A stretch of DNA of 64,000 bases from Sphingosinithalassobacter tenebrarum. GTDB taxonomy: Bacteria > Pseudomonadota > Alphaproteobacteria > Sphingomonadales > Sphingomonadaceae. The stretch covers positions 3,007,001 through 3,071,000 of the forward strand of contig NZ_CP049109.1 of assembly GCF_011057975.1 (NCBI RefSeq). Reading direction: 5' to 3'. The notes under the pieces were generated by a model, which saw only the letters and a list, made by a program, of their open reading frames with translations, was not told where the DNA came from and ran no database searches. Position numbers and translations under genes: made by a program. Shown in pieces: positions 33,611-45,222 of the stretch. Numbering within the stretch: the first letter of the stretch is position 1; each line of letters opens with the position of its first letter.

Positions 33611-36259
33611 TCAGAAAGTGATGCTCAGCCCCAGCGAGCCGCTCGTTCCAACCTCATAGAGGTTGTAGTAGATGCGATTGTCCCCGCTTTCCTGATACTC
33701 CTTGTAGTCGGTGCCCAGGATGTTGCGGACCTCCAGCTTCAGCTCGGCTTCGATGCCGCCCAGGTAAATGCCCTGGCGCGCCACGAAGTCGAGGCGAACG
33801 CCCGGATATTCGTAGATGTCCGGCTGGCCGAACGGGGCACGGCTGGTCACACGCTTGCTGGCATAGGAAAGCAGGAACGTCTGCGCCGACAGGCTGTCCT
33901 CATCCTCGAGTCCCAGCTGCACATTGACGAGATGGTCCGACTGGCCGGTCAACGGCACGCCGTCGCGGAAGACGTTGAGCGCCGGCTGCGTGCCCGATGT
34001 GTAGATCTCGACCGTGTCGCCGCTGCCCACCTTCAGTTCCGAGTGGGTGTAGGTGTAGTTGGCGATCGCGACGATCCGCCGCGAGCCGAAGGCGTCGAAA
34101 TATTTCTGCGCTTCGAGTTCCGCACCGTAGAGATTGGCCTCGGGTGCGTTGGCAAAGCTGGTTTCGGTCACGTTGTCGGTGAAGCCGGTATAGGTTTCGA
34201 TCGGATTGTCGATCCGCTTGAAGAAACCGGCGGCCGAGACGCGCTGGTCGCGCCCGGTATACCATTCCACACGCGCTTCAGCGTTGTAGAGCTGGCTGTC
34301 CTGAAGCGACGGATTACCACGATAGAGCCGGTTTGATTCCGGGTCATAATATTGCTGGAAAAGCAATTCGCGGAACTGCGGACGCGCGATCGTCTTCGAA
34401 CCGCTGACGCGCAATTGCATATTGTCGGCGAATTCCCAGGTCAGCGTCGCGGCGGGCAGCCAATATTCGTTCTGAAGCGAAGTCGAGGCGCCCGAATTGG
34501 ACGGCACGGTGAACACTTCGATCGGATTGACCGTCTGGCGCGCCGTCTCGTAGCGGACGCCGCCGTTGAGCGACAATCCCATAGCCAGTTCCGCGTTGAA
34601 CTGGAAATAGCCTGCGTCGGTACGCAGCTTCGCCTCGAACGCCGGATCACTTTCGGTCGTTTCGATCAGGTTGATGTTGTAATAATCGATGATCGCATCG
34701 CCCAGCAGCAGATCGGGGCGCAGCACGGCAGGCGGGAAATTCTGCCCGTTGTTCGGCGCGACGAACTGGAATTCACGGCGGCTCGACGTACGTTCGGTAT
34801 CCGCGAAGGCATAGCCCGCCGAAACCGTGATTGACGGAGTCAGTTCGGCGCTGACGTCGACGCCGCCCGACCAGAGATCCTCGTCGAGGTTCGAAAAGGC
34901 GATCGACGCCGACCCGTTCTGGCCGTTGTTCAGACGGTTGATGAACAGATCGCCATAGGGATCGTTCGCGCGGTTGCTGCGATAATATTCGAAGCTGATC
35001 TCGTCCGGGGCCTCACGCTGCGAATTGGCATAGCCGAGACGCCAGTCAACCGAGAGGCCGTCACCGGGCGATTTGAACTCGCCTACGATCTGGCTGTCGA
35101 TGAGCTGACGTTCGAACCAGGCCGTGTCCTGCTGCATGAAGGTGGCGCCCGACGCCGAAGTGGCGCGGGTGCCGACACCCAGACGCGCCTGCTTGAGCGT
35201 GTCGCGGATATAGAGGTTGGTCCAGCGGATACGGTGTTCGCCGAATTCCAGACCGAAACCGAGCATCCCGTCGACGACGACATGTTCGTCGGTGATCACC
35301 CGGTCGAAATCCAGTTCCTTGAGCGAAAGGTCAGCCGAGGCCGGCGACTGCTGCGTGGTCTGGCGGGTGCGGAACTTGTTGCTGTACCCGGCGGTGGCGA
35401 TGATCCCCAGGCGGGCATCGCTGCCGATATCGATAGCGGTGCCTGTGGTCAGTCCGGCGCTCCAGTTGGGCGCCATGTTCTTGTTGGTCTGCAACACCGA
35501 ATTGTTGCCGGTGATCAATTGCTCGGCGATTGCCTCGCGCTGGTCCTGCGAAAGGTCGCTGATGCGGTTGCCGCTGTCGAAGAAGGACTGCAGCGCGGGA
35601 GGAATGTCGCGCACGCCGTTGTCGAATCCGGTCCAGTCCTGTTCGCTGCCGCGATAGACATAGCCGAGATTGCCGGTGGTGAAGGTGTCGCCGCCGATGC
35701 TGCCGCTAACGGTGACGAACGTTTCTTCGGGGACGGACTTGGTCGTCAGGTTGATCACGCCGCCGCCGAATTCGCCGGGATAGTTGACCGAATAGGTCTT
35801 CTGCACCAGCGACGAGGAAATCACGTTGGTCGGGAAGATGTCGAGGGGAACGACACGCTTGAGCGGTTCGGGGCTGGGCAACGGCGAACCGTTGAGCAGC
35901 GCGAGCGAATAACGGTCGCCCAGGCCGCGGACATAGACGAAGCCGTTGCCGACGACGCTGAGGCCCGTCACGCGCGACAGCGCGCCGGCAATGTCGCCTT
36001 CACCGGTACGGGCAATGTCTTCGGCCGACAGCAGCGATACGACTTCCGCCGTGTCCTGCTCGATATTGAAGGCCCCCGTCCGCACCACGATTTCGCCACC
36101 GGGGACGGAAACGTCAGGCGATTCATACTCCTGATCCTGCGGCGCTTGCGCCGTGTCCGATACTTCCTGTCCGGCTGCGTCCTGGGCATGCGCCACTGCA
36201 GGCGCCACCAGCGCAGTCGTGAACATCAAAACATGTGCGAGCCGCAGCGGCTTCTTCAT
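33611..36259 (-). CDS. TonB-dependent receptor
   Basis: An 882-residue outer-membrane receptor: signal peptide (about 1-25, AHA-Q), plug domain (TAEVVSLLSAEDIARTGEGD, RVTGLSVVGNGFVYVRGLGD), 22-strand barrel and a C-terminal phenylalanine (LGLSITF). Takes up an unknown ligand by TonB energy. AAGGGGGTAAGG precedes the ATG. It is the second gene after a secreted lipoprotein (36341-37915) and probably co-transcribed, so the lipoprotein may help capture the ligand. Confidence 0.95.
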   Translation of the reverse strand: MKKPLRLAHVLMFTTALVAPAVAHAQDAAGQEVSDTAQAPQDQEYESPDVSVPGGEIVVRTGAFNIEQDTAEVVSLLSAEDIARTGEGDIAGALSRVTGLSVVGNGFVYVRGLGDRYSLALLNGSPLPSPEPLKRVVPLDIFPTNVISSSLVQKTYSVNYPGEFGGGVINLTTKSVPEETFVTVSGSIGGDTFTTGNLGYVYRGSEQDWTGFDNGVRDIPPALQSFFDSGNRISDLSQDQREAIAEQLITGNNSVLQTNKNMAPNWSAGLTTGTAIDIGSDARLGIIATAGYSNKFRTRQTTQQSPASADLSLKELDFDRVITDEHVVVDGMLGFGLEFGEHRIRWTNLYIRDTLKQARLGVGTRATSASGATFMQQDTAWFERQLIDSQIVGEFKSPGDGLSVDWRLGYANSQREAPDEISFEYYRSNRANDPYGDLFINRLNNGQNGSASIAFSNLDEDLWSGGVDVSAELTPSITVSAGYAFADTERTSSRREFQFVAPNNGQNFPPAVLRPDLLLGDAIIDYYNINLIETTESDPAFEAKLRTDAGYFQFNAELAMGLSLNGGVRYETARQTVNPIEVFTVPSNSGASTSLQNEYWLPAATLTWEFADNMQLRVSGSKTIARPQFRELLFQQYYDPESNRLYRGNPSLQDSQLYNAEARVEWYTGRDQRVSAAGFFKRIDNPIETYTGFTDNVTETSFANAPEANLYGAELEAQKYFDAFGSRRIVAIANYTYTHSELKVGSGDTVEIYTSGTQPALNVFRDGVPLTGQSDHLVNVQLGLEDEDSLSAQTFLLSYASKRVTSRAPFGQPDIYEYPGVRLDFVARQGIYLGGIEAELKLEVRNILGTDYKEYQESGDNRIYYNLYEVGTSGSLGLSITF

Positions 36260-36288
36260 CGCCTTACCCCCTTGAATTCAAAATATGA

Positions 36289-36320
36289 GGCGGGGCGCCG
36301 CCCGATGGCGCCGCCCCGCC
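36289..36320 (-). promoter_or_regulatory. GC hairpin between lipoprotein and TonB receptor genes
   Basis: Arms GGCGGGGCG and CGCCCCGCC enclose a GC-rich loop. It lies 29 nt upstream of the receptor start and 20 nt past the lipoprotein stop. It may partly terminate or stabilise the mRNA, setting different levels of the two proteins. Confidence 0.5.
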
Positions 36321-36340
36321 CTGTGGCGTCGAGAGGCGCC

Positions 36341-37915
36341 TTAGCTCGTCGGAAGCGAGGTGCAGTCGCTCGAACCGGCAAAGGCCAGCGTCGAGCTATT
36401 GCAGGTCCAGCCCTGCCACCAGGTGTCGTTCGCATCCTCGACCGCGCCGATATAGTCGGTATCGGTCCAGAAGATGCCGACCGTGGTCAGGTCGAACGCC
36501 GTGACGCCGGCTTCGTTCGAACCGTTGACGAACATGTCGGTCAGCGAGGTCGTGAAGTCGTCGTCGTTGTTGGTGCCCGCGTTGAACACCGTTTCGACAT
36601 CGGCGGCGGTCACGCCGCTGTTGCCGGCGAAGGTCGGCGTACCGCAGTCCATCACGACCGACTCGAATTCGGGCGGGCCGTTTTCGTCGATCGCGGCGTT
36701 GGCGGCGGCGATGGTCTGCGTGCGGCTGAGACGCAGGCAGGTGTAGTTGGGGCTGGAGACGACACCGTTGGCCATCGAATAGTCCGCGCCACCGCGGATA
36801 TACATGGCGGCAAGGTCGCTACCGACATTCGAACGCTGCAGGAAGGTGAAGTTCGCCACCTGCGTGTGCTGACGCGGCAGATCGCCGTCGACCGAGTTGT
36901 CCGAGTCGGCTTCGAGCATCGTGTCGCCCACGCCGTTACGCTGCGCCGCGATGACGAACTGGAGCTGCGCCTTGACGCCGGTGTCGGTGTCGAGATTGTC
37001 GTCTTCCGCGCCGACGGCGACGAAATACTTCATGTTGACGCGCCCGCCGAACATTTCGACCGCGTCGTCCGAGCTGTTGAACGACATGATGTGGTCGAGC
37101 GTCGTGCCGGTTCCGATGCCTTCGGTCGTCAGCGACTGAAGCTCGTTGTTCGCCGAAAGGACATAGCCCGAGTAGCGGATCTGCACATACTGCATCGTCC
37201 CGCTGCTGTCGGCGGTGTTGGCGCCGCCATAGACGGCCGGATCAACCGCGCCTTCGGTCTGGCGCTCGCAGGCCGCGGTGCCAGGGGTCGCGCCCGGCGT
37301 GACGGTGCAGTCGGTGATCGGCGCACGGCCCATCAGAACGACACCGCCCCACTGGCCCGACGAGCTGTCGGTGTTGAGGCCCAGCACGTTGTCGCGGCTG
37401 GTGAAGATGATCGGGTCGGTGGGCGTGCCGACGGCATCGATGGCATTGCCGCGGTTGACCGCGAGCCACGAAACACCGGTGCCGCCGAAGATGATCACCC
37501 CCGGTTCGATCGACAGGGTCACGTCGGTTCCGGTCGACGTCGCGCCCTGGTCGGTACCGACGTCAACGCGGCCGCCGAGGCGATACAGCAGGCCGTCGAT
37601 CTGCGGCAGGTTGATCGAGGTGTTGATACGGTCCGGCAGCGTGCAGACACGATATTCACCGGTCGGGCCGGTGATCGTGCCGTCGTCGGTCAGGCCCTGC
37701 GGATCCGCGATCGTCGGGCAGCCCGTGGCGGGCGTGACGAGCGACGCGGTCGGCGTGGGCGTCGGCGTGGGGGTCGGCGTCGGGGCCGGGTTGTTGATGA
37801 TAACGTTGCCGCCCGTGCCCGGCGAGGCAATGTCGCTCGCGCCGTCGCACGCCGAAAGGGCGGCGCCCGCGCAGGTGGTCATCAGAATAAGGCTGAGGCG
37901 TTTGATGCTGGCCAT
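36341..37915 (-). CDS. Secreted lipoprotein with Pro-Thr linker and beta-helix-like body
   Basis: A 524-residue protein. Signal peptide with lipobox LSACD (about 18-22), then a linker of repeated Pro-Thr (NPAPTPTPTPTP), then a body with repeated Gly/Asn/Asp-rich turns (GGVVLMGRAPITDC, LDHIMSFNSSDDAVEMFGGR, MYIRGGADYSMANG) suggesting a right-handed beta helix. GGAG before the ATG at 37915 fixes the start. It precedes the TonB receptor in one operon; a role in ligand binding at the outer membrane is inferred. Confidence 0.85.
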   Translation of the reverse strand: MASIKRLSLILMTTCAGAALSACDGASDIASPGTGGNVIINNPAPTPTPTPTPTPTASLVTPATGCPTIADPQGLTDDGTITGPTGEYRVCTLPDRINTSINLPQIDGLLYRLGGRVDVGTDQGATSTGTDVTLSIEPGVIIFGGTGVSWLAVNRGNAIDAVGTPTDPIIFTSRDNVLGLNTDSSSGQWGGVVLMGRAPITDCTVTPGATPGTAACERQTEGAVDPAVYGGANTADSSGTMQYVQIRYSGYVLSANNELQSLTTEGIGTGTTLDHIMSFNSSDDAVEMFGGRVNMKYFVAVGAEDDNLDTDTGVKAQLQFVIAAQRNGVGDTMLEADSDNSVDGDLPRQHTQVANFTFLQRSNVGSDLAAMYIRGGADYSMANGVVSSPNYTCLRLSRTQTIAAANAAIDENGPPEFESVVMDCGTPTFAGNSGVTAADVETVFNAGTNNDDDFTTSLTDMFVNGSNEAGVTAFDLTTVGIFWTDTDYIGAVEDANDTWWQGWTCNSSTLAFAGSSDCTSLPTS

Positions 37916-38462
37916 AATATCTCCGTTCCGAGTCGAGGCCGACTGGCTGAAAAGACGCATTCGGTCGGATCGACTCGGATGCCCCCGGCCGATCACAGAA
38001 GTGGCGCCTAGGAGTGCTGGATGACGCCGCAGTGCGGCTTCGGCGTCGGTTCGGAGACTCTTTGGTGACGGTGATGTTACAATGTTCGATGCGAAGGCAG
38101 ATTCGAGCCATTTTGCCTCAGAATCCTGCACCGATCCCCGATCGTAAAATTAACGAAACGGACAGCATTCGCTCGAGTCACGTGGCCTCTCGGCAACACC
38201 TGCTACGTTTGGCGGGTGCGCGGGCCGGGCAGACGCGCCAGAGGGGCTGCGATAGCAGGCGATTTTTGTGCCGCCGGGAGTTCGGGCGGCATTCTGCATT
38301 CCGGTATGCCGGGAAATCCGCCGTGGCGCGCGTGCGCAGCATCGATGCGTTACGGCGCAGCCCGGTCGGGCAAACGGACGCAGGATCACAGCGAAACAAG
38401 CGCGGGCATTGAAAGCGGCGGGAGCAGCGGCGCAGGCGAACAGCCGCGCGGCGGGCGGGCGG
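37916..38462. other. Gene-free stretch upstream of the lipoprotein gene
   Basis: About 550 bases. Frames here are shadow-like, with no ribosome binding sites, so no gene is called. It must hold the promoter of the lipoprotein-receptor operon (near 37916-38000). Confidence 0.4.
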
Positions 38463-38498
38463 CCCTGACATTTCGCTTCGATCAGCGAAATATCAGGG
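38463..38498. repeat. Near-perfect 15-bp inverted repeat downstream of tRNA-Val
   Basis: CCCTGACATTTCGCT, 6-nt loop, AGCGAAATATCAGGG: 14 of 15 pairs. It lies 18 nt past the tRNA 3' end. No T-run follows on either strand; it may still act as a terminator or processing signal. Confidence 0.6.
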
Positions 38499-38516
38499 CG
38501 ATCCGGCCTTGTGCGA

Positions 38517-38591
38517 TGGTGGGCGCGGCTGGGATTGAACCAGCGACCCCTGCGGTGTGAACACAGTGCTCTACCACTGAGCTACGCGCCC
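38517..38591 (-). tRNA. tRNA-Val(CAC)
   Basis: 75 nt with encoded CCA. Acceptor GGGCGCG pairs with CGCGCCC; anticodon stem CTGTG/CGCAG with loop TTCACAC, anticodon CAC; TTCAATC T-loop. Confidence 0.95.
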
Positions 38592-38679
38592 GAAACCATC
38601 ACGAAACAGCGCCTCGCGCTGCGGGAGGCGTGCCTCTAGGCAAGCAACCGGGGCTTGTCCAGCCCCCGTTGCATGCAGA

Positions 38680-38952
38680 TTAGTTGACGGCGTCCTTCAG
38701 GCCCTTGCCGGCCTTGAACTTGGGCTGATTCGACGCCTTGATCGTCATTTCTTCGCCGGTGCGCGGATTGCGGCCAACCGAAGCCTTGCGCTGGCTTACC
38801 GAAAACGTGCCGAAGCCGACCAGGCGGACTTCGTCACCCTTTTTCAGCGCCGACGAGATCGAATCGAACACGGCCTCAACGGCCTTGCTCGCATCGCCCT
38901 TGCTCAGGCTGGCGGTATCGGCAACCAATCCGATCAGTTCTTGCTTGTTCAT
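38680..38952 (-). CDS. hupB: HU family DNA-binding protein
   Basis: A 90-residue histone-like protein (MNKQELIGLVADTASLSKGD, VRLVGFGTFSVSQRKASVGR NPRTG). Dimerises and bends DNA. It sits right after lon (same strand), the usual order in alphaproteobacteria. GGGGG-type ribosome binding site upstream. Confidence 0.95.
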   Translation of the reverse strand: MNKQELIGLVADTASLSKGDASKAVEAVFDSISSALKKGDEVRLVGFGTFSVSQRKASVGRNPRTGEEMTIKASNQPKFKAGKGLKDAVN

Positions 38953-39132
38953 TCGCTGGGAACCCCCTGTACTGAGTTACTGAAATCGTTGGAATCGACG
39001 AAAGCCGATATGACAGTAAGGCCGCTGACGTCCGCACTGTCAAAGGAAATCATGACGCAATTCCGCCATAAATGACGAATCCGTGACGAACTTTCGCCGG
39101 AAGGGGCCGCCTTAGCCGAGTCCGTGCGAAAC

Positions 39133-41541
<2,409 letters not shown>

Positions 41542-41579
41542 GGATACTCCAGCCGCGCCGAGACCGGCGCCTTTCCCTA

Positions 41580-41609
41580 TTTATATGGTGCTTGCACGCC
41601 GGGCATCAA
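41580..41609 (-). promoter_or_regulatory. Promoter of lon
   Basis: Minus-strand TTGATG and TATAAA with 18-nt spacing, about 40 nt before the lon start and clear of the divergent peptidase start. The sequence CATATAAATAG also loosely suits a heat-shock -10. Confidence 0.55.
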
Positions 41610-41666
41610 TCACCGGGGCGACGAACAGCCTCATTCCCTCTCTCTGAAACGCCTCGGAGGCCCGCC

Positions 41667-43412
41667 ATGTCCCGATATTCCCTGCTGTTTACCGCGTCCG
41701 CCGCGATGCTCGCGATACAGCCCGCCATTGCCCAGGATTCCGCCGCGCTGCCCGGCCCCGGCGAGCCCGAGCTGACGACGCAAACCGCCAGTTCCGGCGG
41801 TCCGCTGGATCCGGCACAGGAAAAGCTGCGATTCGATTCGGCCGATCTCAACTTCGAGATTTTCCCCGAGCGCCAGGCGATCGCGGGTGTCGCGACACTG
41901 GAATTCACCGCGAAGGCAGCAACCGACCGTCTGGTGATCGACCTTGACCGCAACCTGCCCGTATCGGCGATCAGCATAGACGGCGCCGCGCTGCCCGAAT
42001 CTGCGTGGAGCAACCCCGAGGGCCGGATGACCGTAATGCTGCCCGAACCGCTGGCAGCAGGGGAAAGCGTTTCGGCGCAGATCACCTATGCCGGTCAGCC
42101 GCATGTCGCGATACGCGCGCCCTGGAACGGGGGCTTCGTCTGGGCGGAGACGCCCGACGGCAAGCCCTGGGTGGCGACGGCGGTGCAGATGCAGGGCTGT
42201 GACATCTTCTGGCCGTGCATCGATTATCCGACCTACGAACCCGATTTCGTTGATCTGCACATCACCGTGCCCGAAGGGCTCGGCGCGCCTTCGAACGGCG
42301 TCCTGACCGGCGTCGACACCCTGCCCGACGGCCGCACCACCTGGAACTGGCATGCGGAAAACCCGACACTCTACGGCGTCGCGCTCAACATCGGCCCCTA
42401 TGAAGAAATTTCGGGCAGCTATCAGAGCCGCTACGGCAATGAGATTCCGATGCATTTCTGGCATCTGGCGCGCGACGACGACAAGCCGCAGCAGCTGTTC
42501 GCCGAATTTGCCCCGACACTCGACTTCTTCGAAAGCGTGATCGGCCCCTACCCCTTTGCCAGCCAGAAGCTCGGTGTGGTGGAAACCGAACACAAGGGCA
42601 TGGAGCACCAGTCGATCAACGCATATGGCAATCACTATGCCAAGACGGCGGACGGCTTTGACGATCTGTTCCAGCACGAATTCGCACATGAATGGTTCGC
42701 CAACCAGCTGACGGTTCCCAACTGGGACGATTTCTGGCTGCACGAAGGCACCGGCAGCTACATGCAGCCGCTCTACGGCGAATGGCGCGAAGGCCATGCC
42801 CGTTATATCAAAATGATGCTGGATATGCGCCCCGGCATCCGCAACCAGCACCCGATCGTTTCCGGTACGCCGCAATCGGCCAGCGATGTCTATTACGACG
42901 GCCCTTCGGGCGACATCTATTCCAAGGGCGCATGGGTGCTGCACACGTTGCGCGGACTGATCGGCGACGAGGCATTTTTCGATTCGCTGCGGCTGGCCAT
43001 CTATGGCCGGACCGATCCCGAGCCGGGCAATTTCGAGCCGCTCTATCGCACGACGCCCGAATATATCGCCTTCGTCAATCAGGAGGCCGGCGGCAACTAC
43101 CAATGGTTCTTCGATGTCTATCTCTATTCCGCCGCGCTGCCCGAACTGGTGCAGAGCCGCGACGGTGACACGCTCACCTTCACCTGGCGGACCGAGGGCG
43201 ACAAGCCCTTCCCGATGCCGGTAGACATATTGGTCGACGGTGAGGCCATGACCCTGCCGATGACCGACGGAACCACCACCATCACCGCGGCCGAAGAGGC
43301 GCATATCGTGATCGACCCGCAATCGAAAATCCTGATGCAGTCGGATCAAGTCGACGCATTCCAGACCTATATGTTCGAACGCATGCGCGCTCGGGCCAAC
43401 GGAGGAAATTGA
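41667..43412 (+). CDS. Secreted M1-family metallopeptidase (first of a tandem pair)
   Basis: A 581-residue peptidase with a signal peptide (cut near AIA-Q). Zinc site HEFAHEWFANQ with the second Glu in DFWLHEGTGSYMQ, the M1 arrangement HExxH-x18-E. The exopeptidase motif GxMEN reads GMEHQ, keeping the Glu that grips the substrate amino end. Lacks the C-terminal helical domain of PepN. CGGAGG precedes the ATG. Its stop overlaps the next gene start (TGATG). Confidence 0.92.
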   Translation: MSRYSLLFTASAAMLAIQPAIAQDSAALPGPGEPELTTQTASSGGPLDPAQEKLRFDSADLNFEIFPERQAIAGVATLEFTAKAATDRLVIDLDRNLPVSAISIDGAALPESAWSNPEGRMTVMLPEPLAAGESVSAQITYAGQPHVAIRAPWNGGFVWAETPDGKPWVATAVQMQGCDIFWPCIDYPTYEPDFVDLHITVPEGLGAPSNGVLTGVDTLPDGRTTWNWHAENPTLYGVALNIGPYEEISGSYQSRYGNEIPMHFWHLARDDDKPQQLFAEFAPTLDFFESVIGPYPFASQKLGVVETEHKGMEHQSINAYGNHYAKTADGFDDLFQHEFAHEWFANQLTVPNWDDFWLHEGTGSYMQPLYGEWREGHARYIKMMLDMRPGIRNQHPIVSGTPQSASDVYYDGPSGDIYSKGAWVLHTLRGLIGDEAFFDSLRLAIYGRTDPEPGNFEPLYRTTPEYIAFVNQEAGGNYQWFFDVYLYSAALPELVQSRDGDTLTFTWRTEGDKPFPMPVDILVDGEAMTLPMTDGTTTITAAEEAHIVIDPQSKILMQSDQVDAFQTYMFERMRARANGGN

Positions 43413-45136
43413 TGCATCACACGCGTTTTCTGGTCGCGCTGGTCGGCGCGGCGGCGCTGCTGCCCGGCACTGCCCAGGCGCAGCGGCTGGGTCGCGGCGA
43501 GCCGCCCATTACCGCGCAGACACAGATTTCGGGCGGCGTGCGCCCGGCCGATCAGGCAGGGTTGCGGCTTACGCATCTCGACCTCGCAATCGAGGTCTTC
43601 CCCGAATCGCAGCGCATCGAAGGCCTTGCGACGCTCGATCTCACCACCGACCGACTGATCGGACGGCTGCTGATCGATCTCGACAAGAATCTGCCGGTCT
43701 CCGCGATCAGCTATGGTGGGCAGGCACTCGATTCGTCGCAGTGGAGCAACCCCGACGGCCGGCTCGTCATCACCCTGCCGCGCAAACTGGCGGCGGGCGA
43801 CAATGCGCGCGTTACGATCACTTATGGCGGCACCCCGCATGTCGCGGTGCGCGCACCCTGGGACGACGGAATCGTCTGGTCGCAGACGGCGAGCGGCGAA
43901 CCGTGGGTCGGCTCGACGGCCGAAGGCTATGGCTGCGACCTGCTCTACCCCTGTCTCGATTTTCCACTGGGAGAGCCCGAGGCGGTCGACCTCCACTTCA
44001 CCGTGCCGGCGGGCCTGAAGGCACCGGCAAACGGCACGCTGGTCGGCGTCGACACGCATGACGACGGGCGCACCACCTGGAACTGGCACGCCAAGAGCCC
44101 GAACCCCTATTCGGTGATGCTCAACGTCGCGCCCTATGAAGAGATTTCGGGAAGCTATGCCAGCCGGTACGGCAACAGCATCCCGATGTATTTCTGGCAT
44201 CTGCCGGGGCATGAAGCCGGCGCGAAGGGCGTCTTCGACGAATTCGCTCCGACCCTCGATTTCTTCGAAAGCCTGATCGGCCCCTATCCCTGGGGCGACG
44301 AGAAGCTGGCGATCGTCGAGACGCCCTATCTCGGCATGGAACATCAGACGATCAACGCATATGGCAACAATTTCGCCAAGAACCACAACGGATTCGACGA
44401 CCTGTTCCAGCATGAACTGGCGCATGAATGGTTCGGCAACCAGGTAACCGCGGCCAGTTGGGACGATTACTGGATCCACGAGGGCTATGCCCAATATATG
44501 CAGCCGCTCTACGGCCTGTGGCGCGAAGGCGACGCCCGCTACGCGGTGATGATGGACGAGTTCCGTCGCAGCATCATGAACCAGGCGCCGATCGTCTCGG
44601 GCGAGGAGCGCACCGAGGAAGCAGTTTACGAAGCCGAAAATGGCGGCCCCGGCGGCGATATCTACGTGAAAGGCGCGTGGGTGTTGCACACGTTGCGCAA
44701 CACCATCGGCGACGATGCCTTTTACGAAGTCACGCGCCGACTGGTCTATGGCCGCGCCGATCCGCGACCGGGCAATTTCCAGCCGCGGTTCAGCTCGACC
44801 CGCGACTATATGGACATCGTCAATCAAGTGACGGGGAAGGATTATGACTGGTTCTTCGACGTCTATCTCTATCAGGCGGCGCTGCCCAGGCTGGTGGAAG
44901 AGCGGCAGGGCGACACACTGACGCTGCGCTGGGCGGTGCCCGGCGACGGTCCGTTCCCGCTGCCGGTCGAAATCGAGATCGACGGCGAGACGCGGCTGGT
45001 GCCGATGACCGGCGGCAGGGCGACGCTCGACGTTCCGGCGTCGGCGCGGGTGCTCGTCGATCCGCATGCCCGCGTCTTGCGCCAGTCCGATCAGATCGAT
45101 GCGTACCAGGCCTATGCGATGCGGCGGCGGGGCTGA
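43412..45136 (+). CDS. Secreted M1-family metallopeptidase (second of a tandem pair)
   Basis: A 574-residue paralogue of the gene before it, similar end to end (HELAHEWFGNQ, YWIHEGYAQYMQ, GMEHQTINAYGN). Signal peptide MHHTRFLVALVGAAALLPGT, cut near AQA-Q. The ATG at 43412 shares a base with the preceding stop (TGATG) and GGAGG sits 6 nt upstream, so the two are translated together. Probably periplasmic aminopeptidases with different substrate preference. Confidence 0.92.
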   Translation: MHHTRFLVALVGAAALLPGTAQAQRLGRGEPPITAQTQISGGVRPADQAGLRLTHLDLAIEVFPESQRIEGLATLDLTTDRLIGRLLIDLDKNLPVSAISYGGQALDSSQWSNPDGRLVITLPRKLAAGDNARVTITYGGTPHVAVRAPWDDGIVWSQTASGEPWVGSTAEGYGCDLLYPCLDFPLGEPEAVDLHFTVPAGLKAPANGTLVGVDTHDDGRTTWNWHAKSPNPYSVMLNVAPYEEISGSYASRYGNSIPMYFWHLPGHEAGAKGVFDEFAPTLDFFESLIGPYPWGDEKLAIVETPYLGMEHQTINAYGNNFAKNHNGFDDLFQHELAHEWFGNQVTAASWDDYWIHEGYAQYMQPLYGLWREGDARYAVMMDEFRRSIMNQAPIVSGEERTEEAVYEAENGGPGGDIYVKGAWVLHTLRNTIGDDAFYEVTRRLVYGRADPRPGNFQPRFSSTRDYMDIVNQVTGKDYDWFFDVYLYQAALPRLVEERQGDTLTLRWAVPGDGPFPLPVEIEIDGETRLVPMTGGRATLDVPASARVLVDPHARVLRQSDQIDAYQAYAMRRRG

Positions 45137-45167
45137 CGGACATAGCGGCAATCGGGGGATGCGGCAT

Positions 45168-45195
45168 CCGGGCTTTCTCTTCCCGGGAAGCCCGG
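45168..45195. terminator. Hairpin after the tandem peptidases
   Basis: CCGGGCTT and AAGCCCGG arms with a 12-nt loop, between convergent genes. T-runs are short; a weak bidirectional terminator is likely. Confidence 0.5.
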
Positions 45196-45222
45196 AACGC
45201 CCCCTCTGCGCTGCGATAGCCG

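Noticed and set aside
37765..37800. Short GTCGGCGTGGG-type repeats considered as a minisatellite
   Set aside because: They simply encode the Pro-Thr linker of the lipoprotein.
35234..38011. A long plus-strand open frame opposite the receptor and lipoprotein genes
   Set aside because: Shadow of real coding sequence; no ribosome binding site, composition typical of antisense frames.
38014..38412. A plus-strand frame of about 130 codons in the space before tRNA-Val
   Set aside because: No ribosome binding site and a composition like that of other shadow frames; GC bias can explain it.
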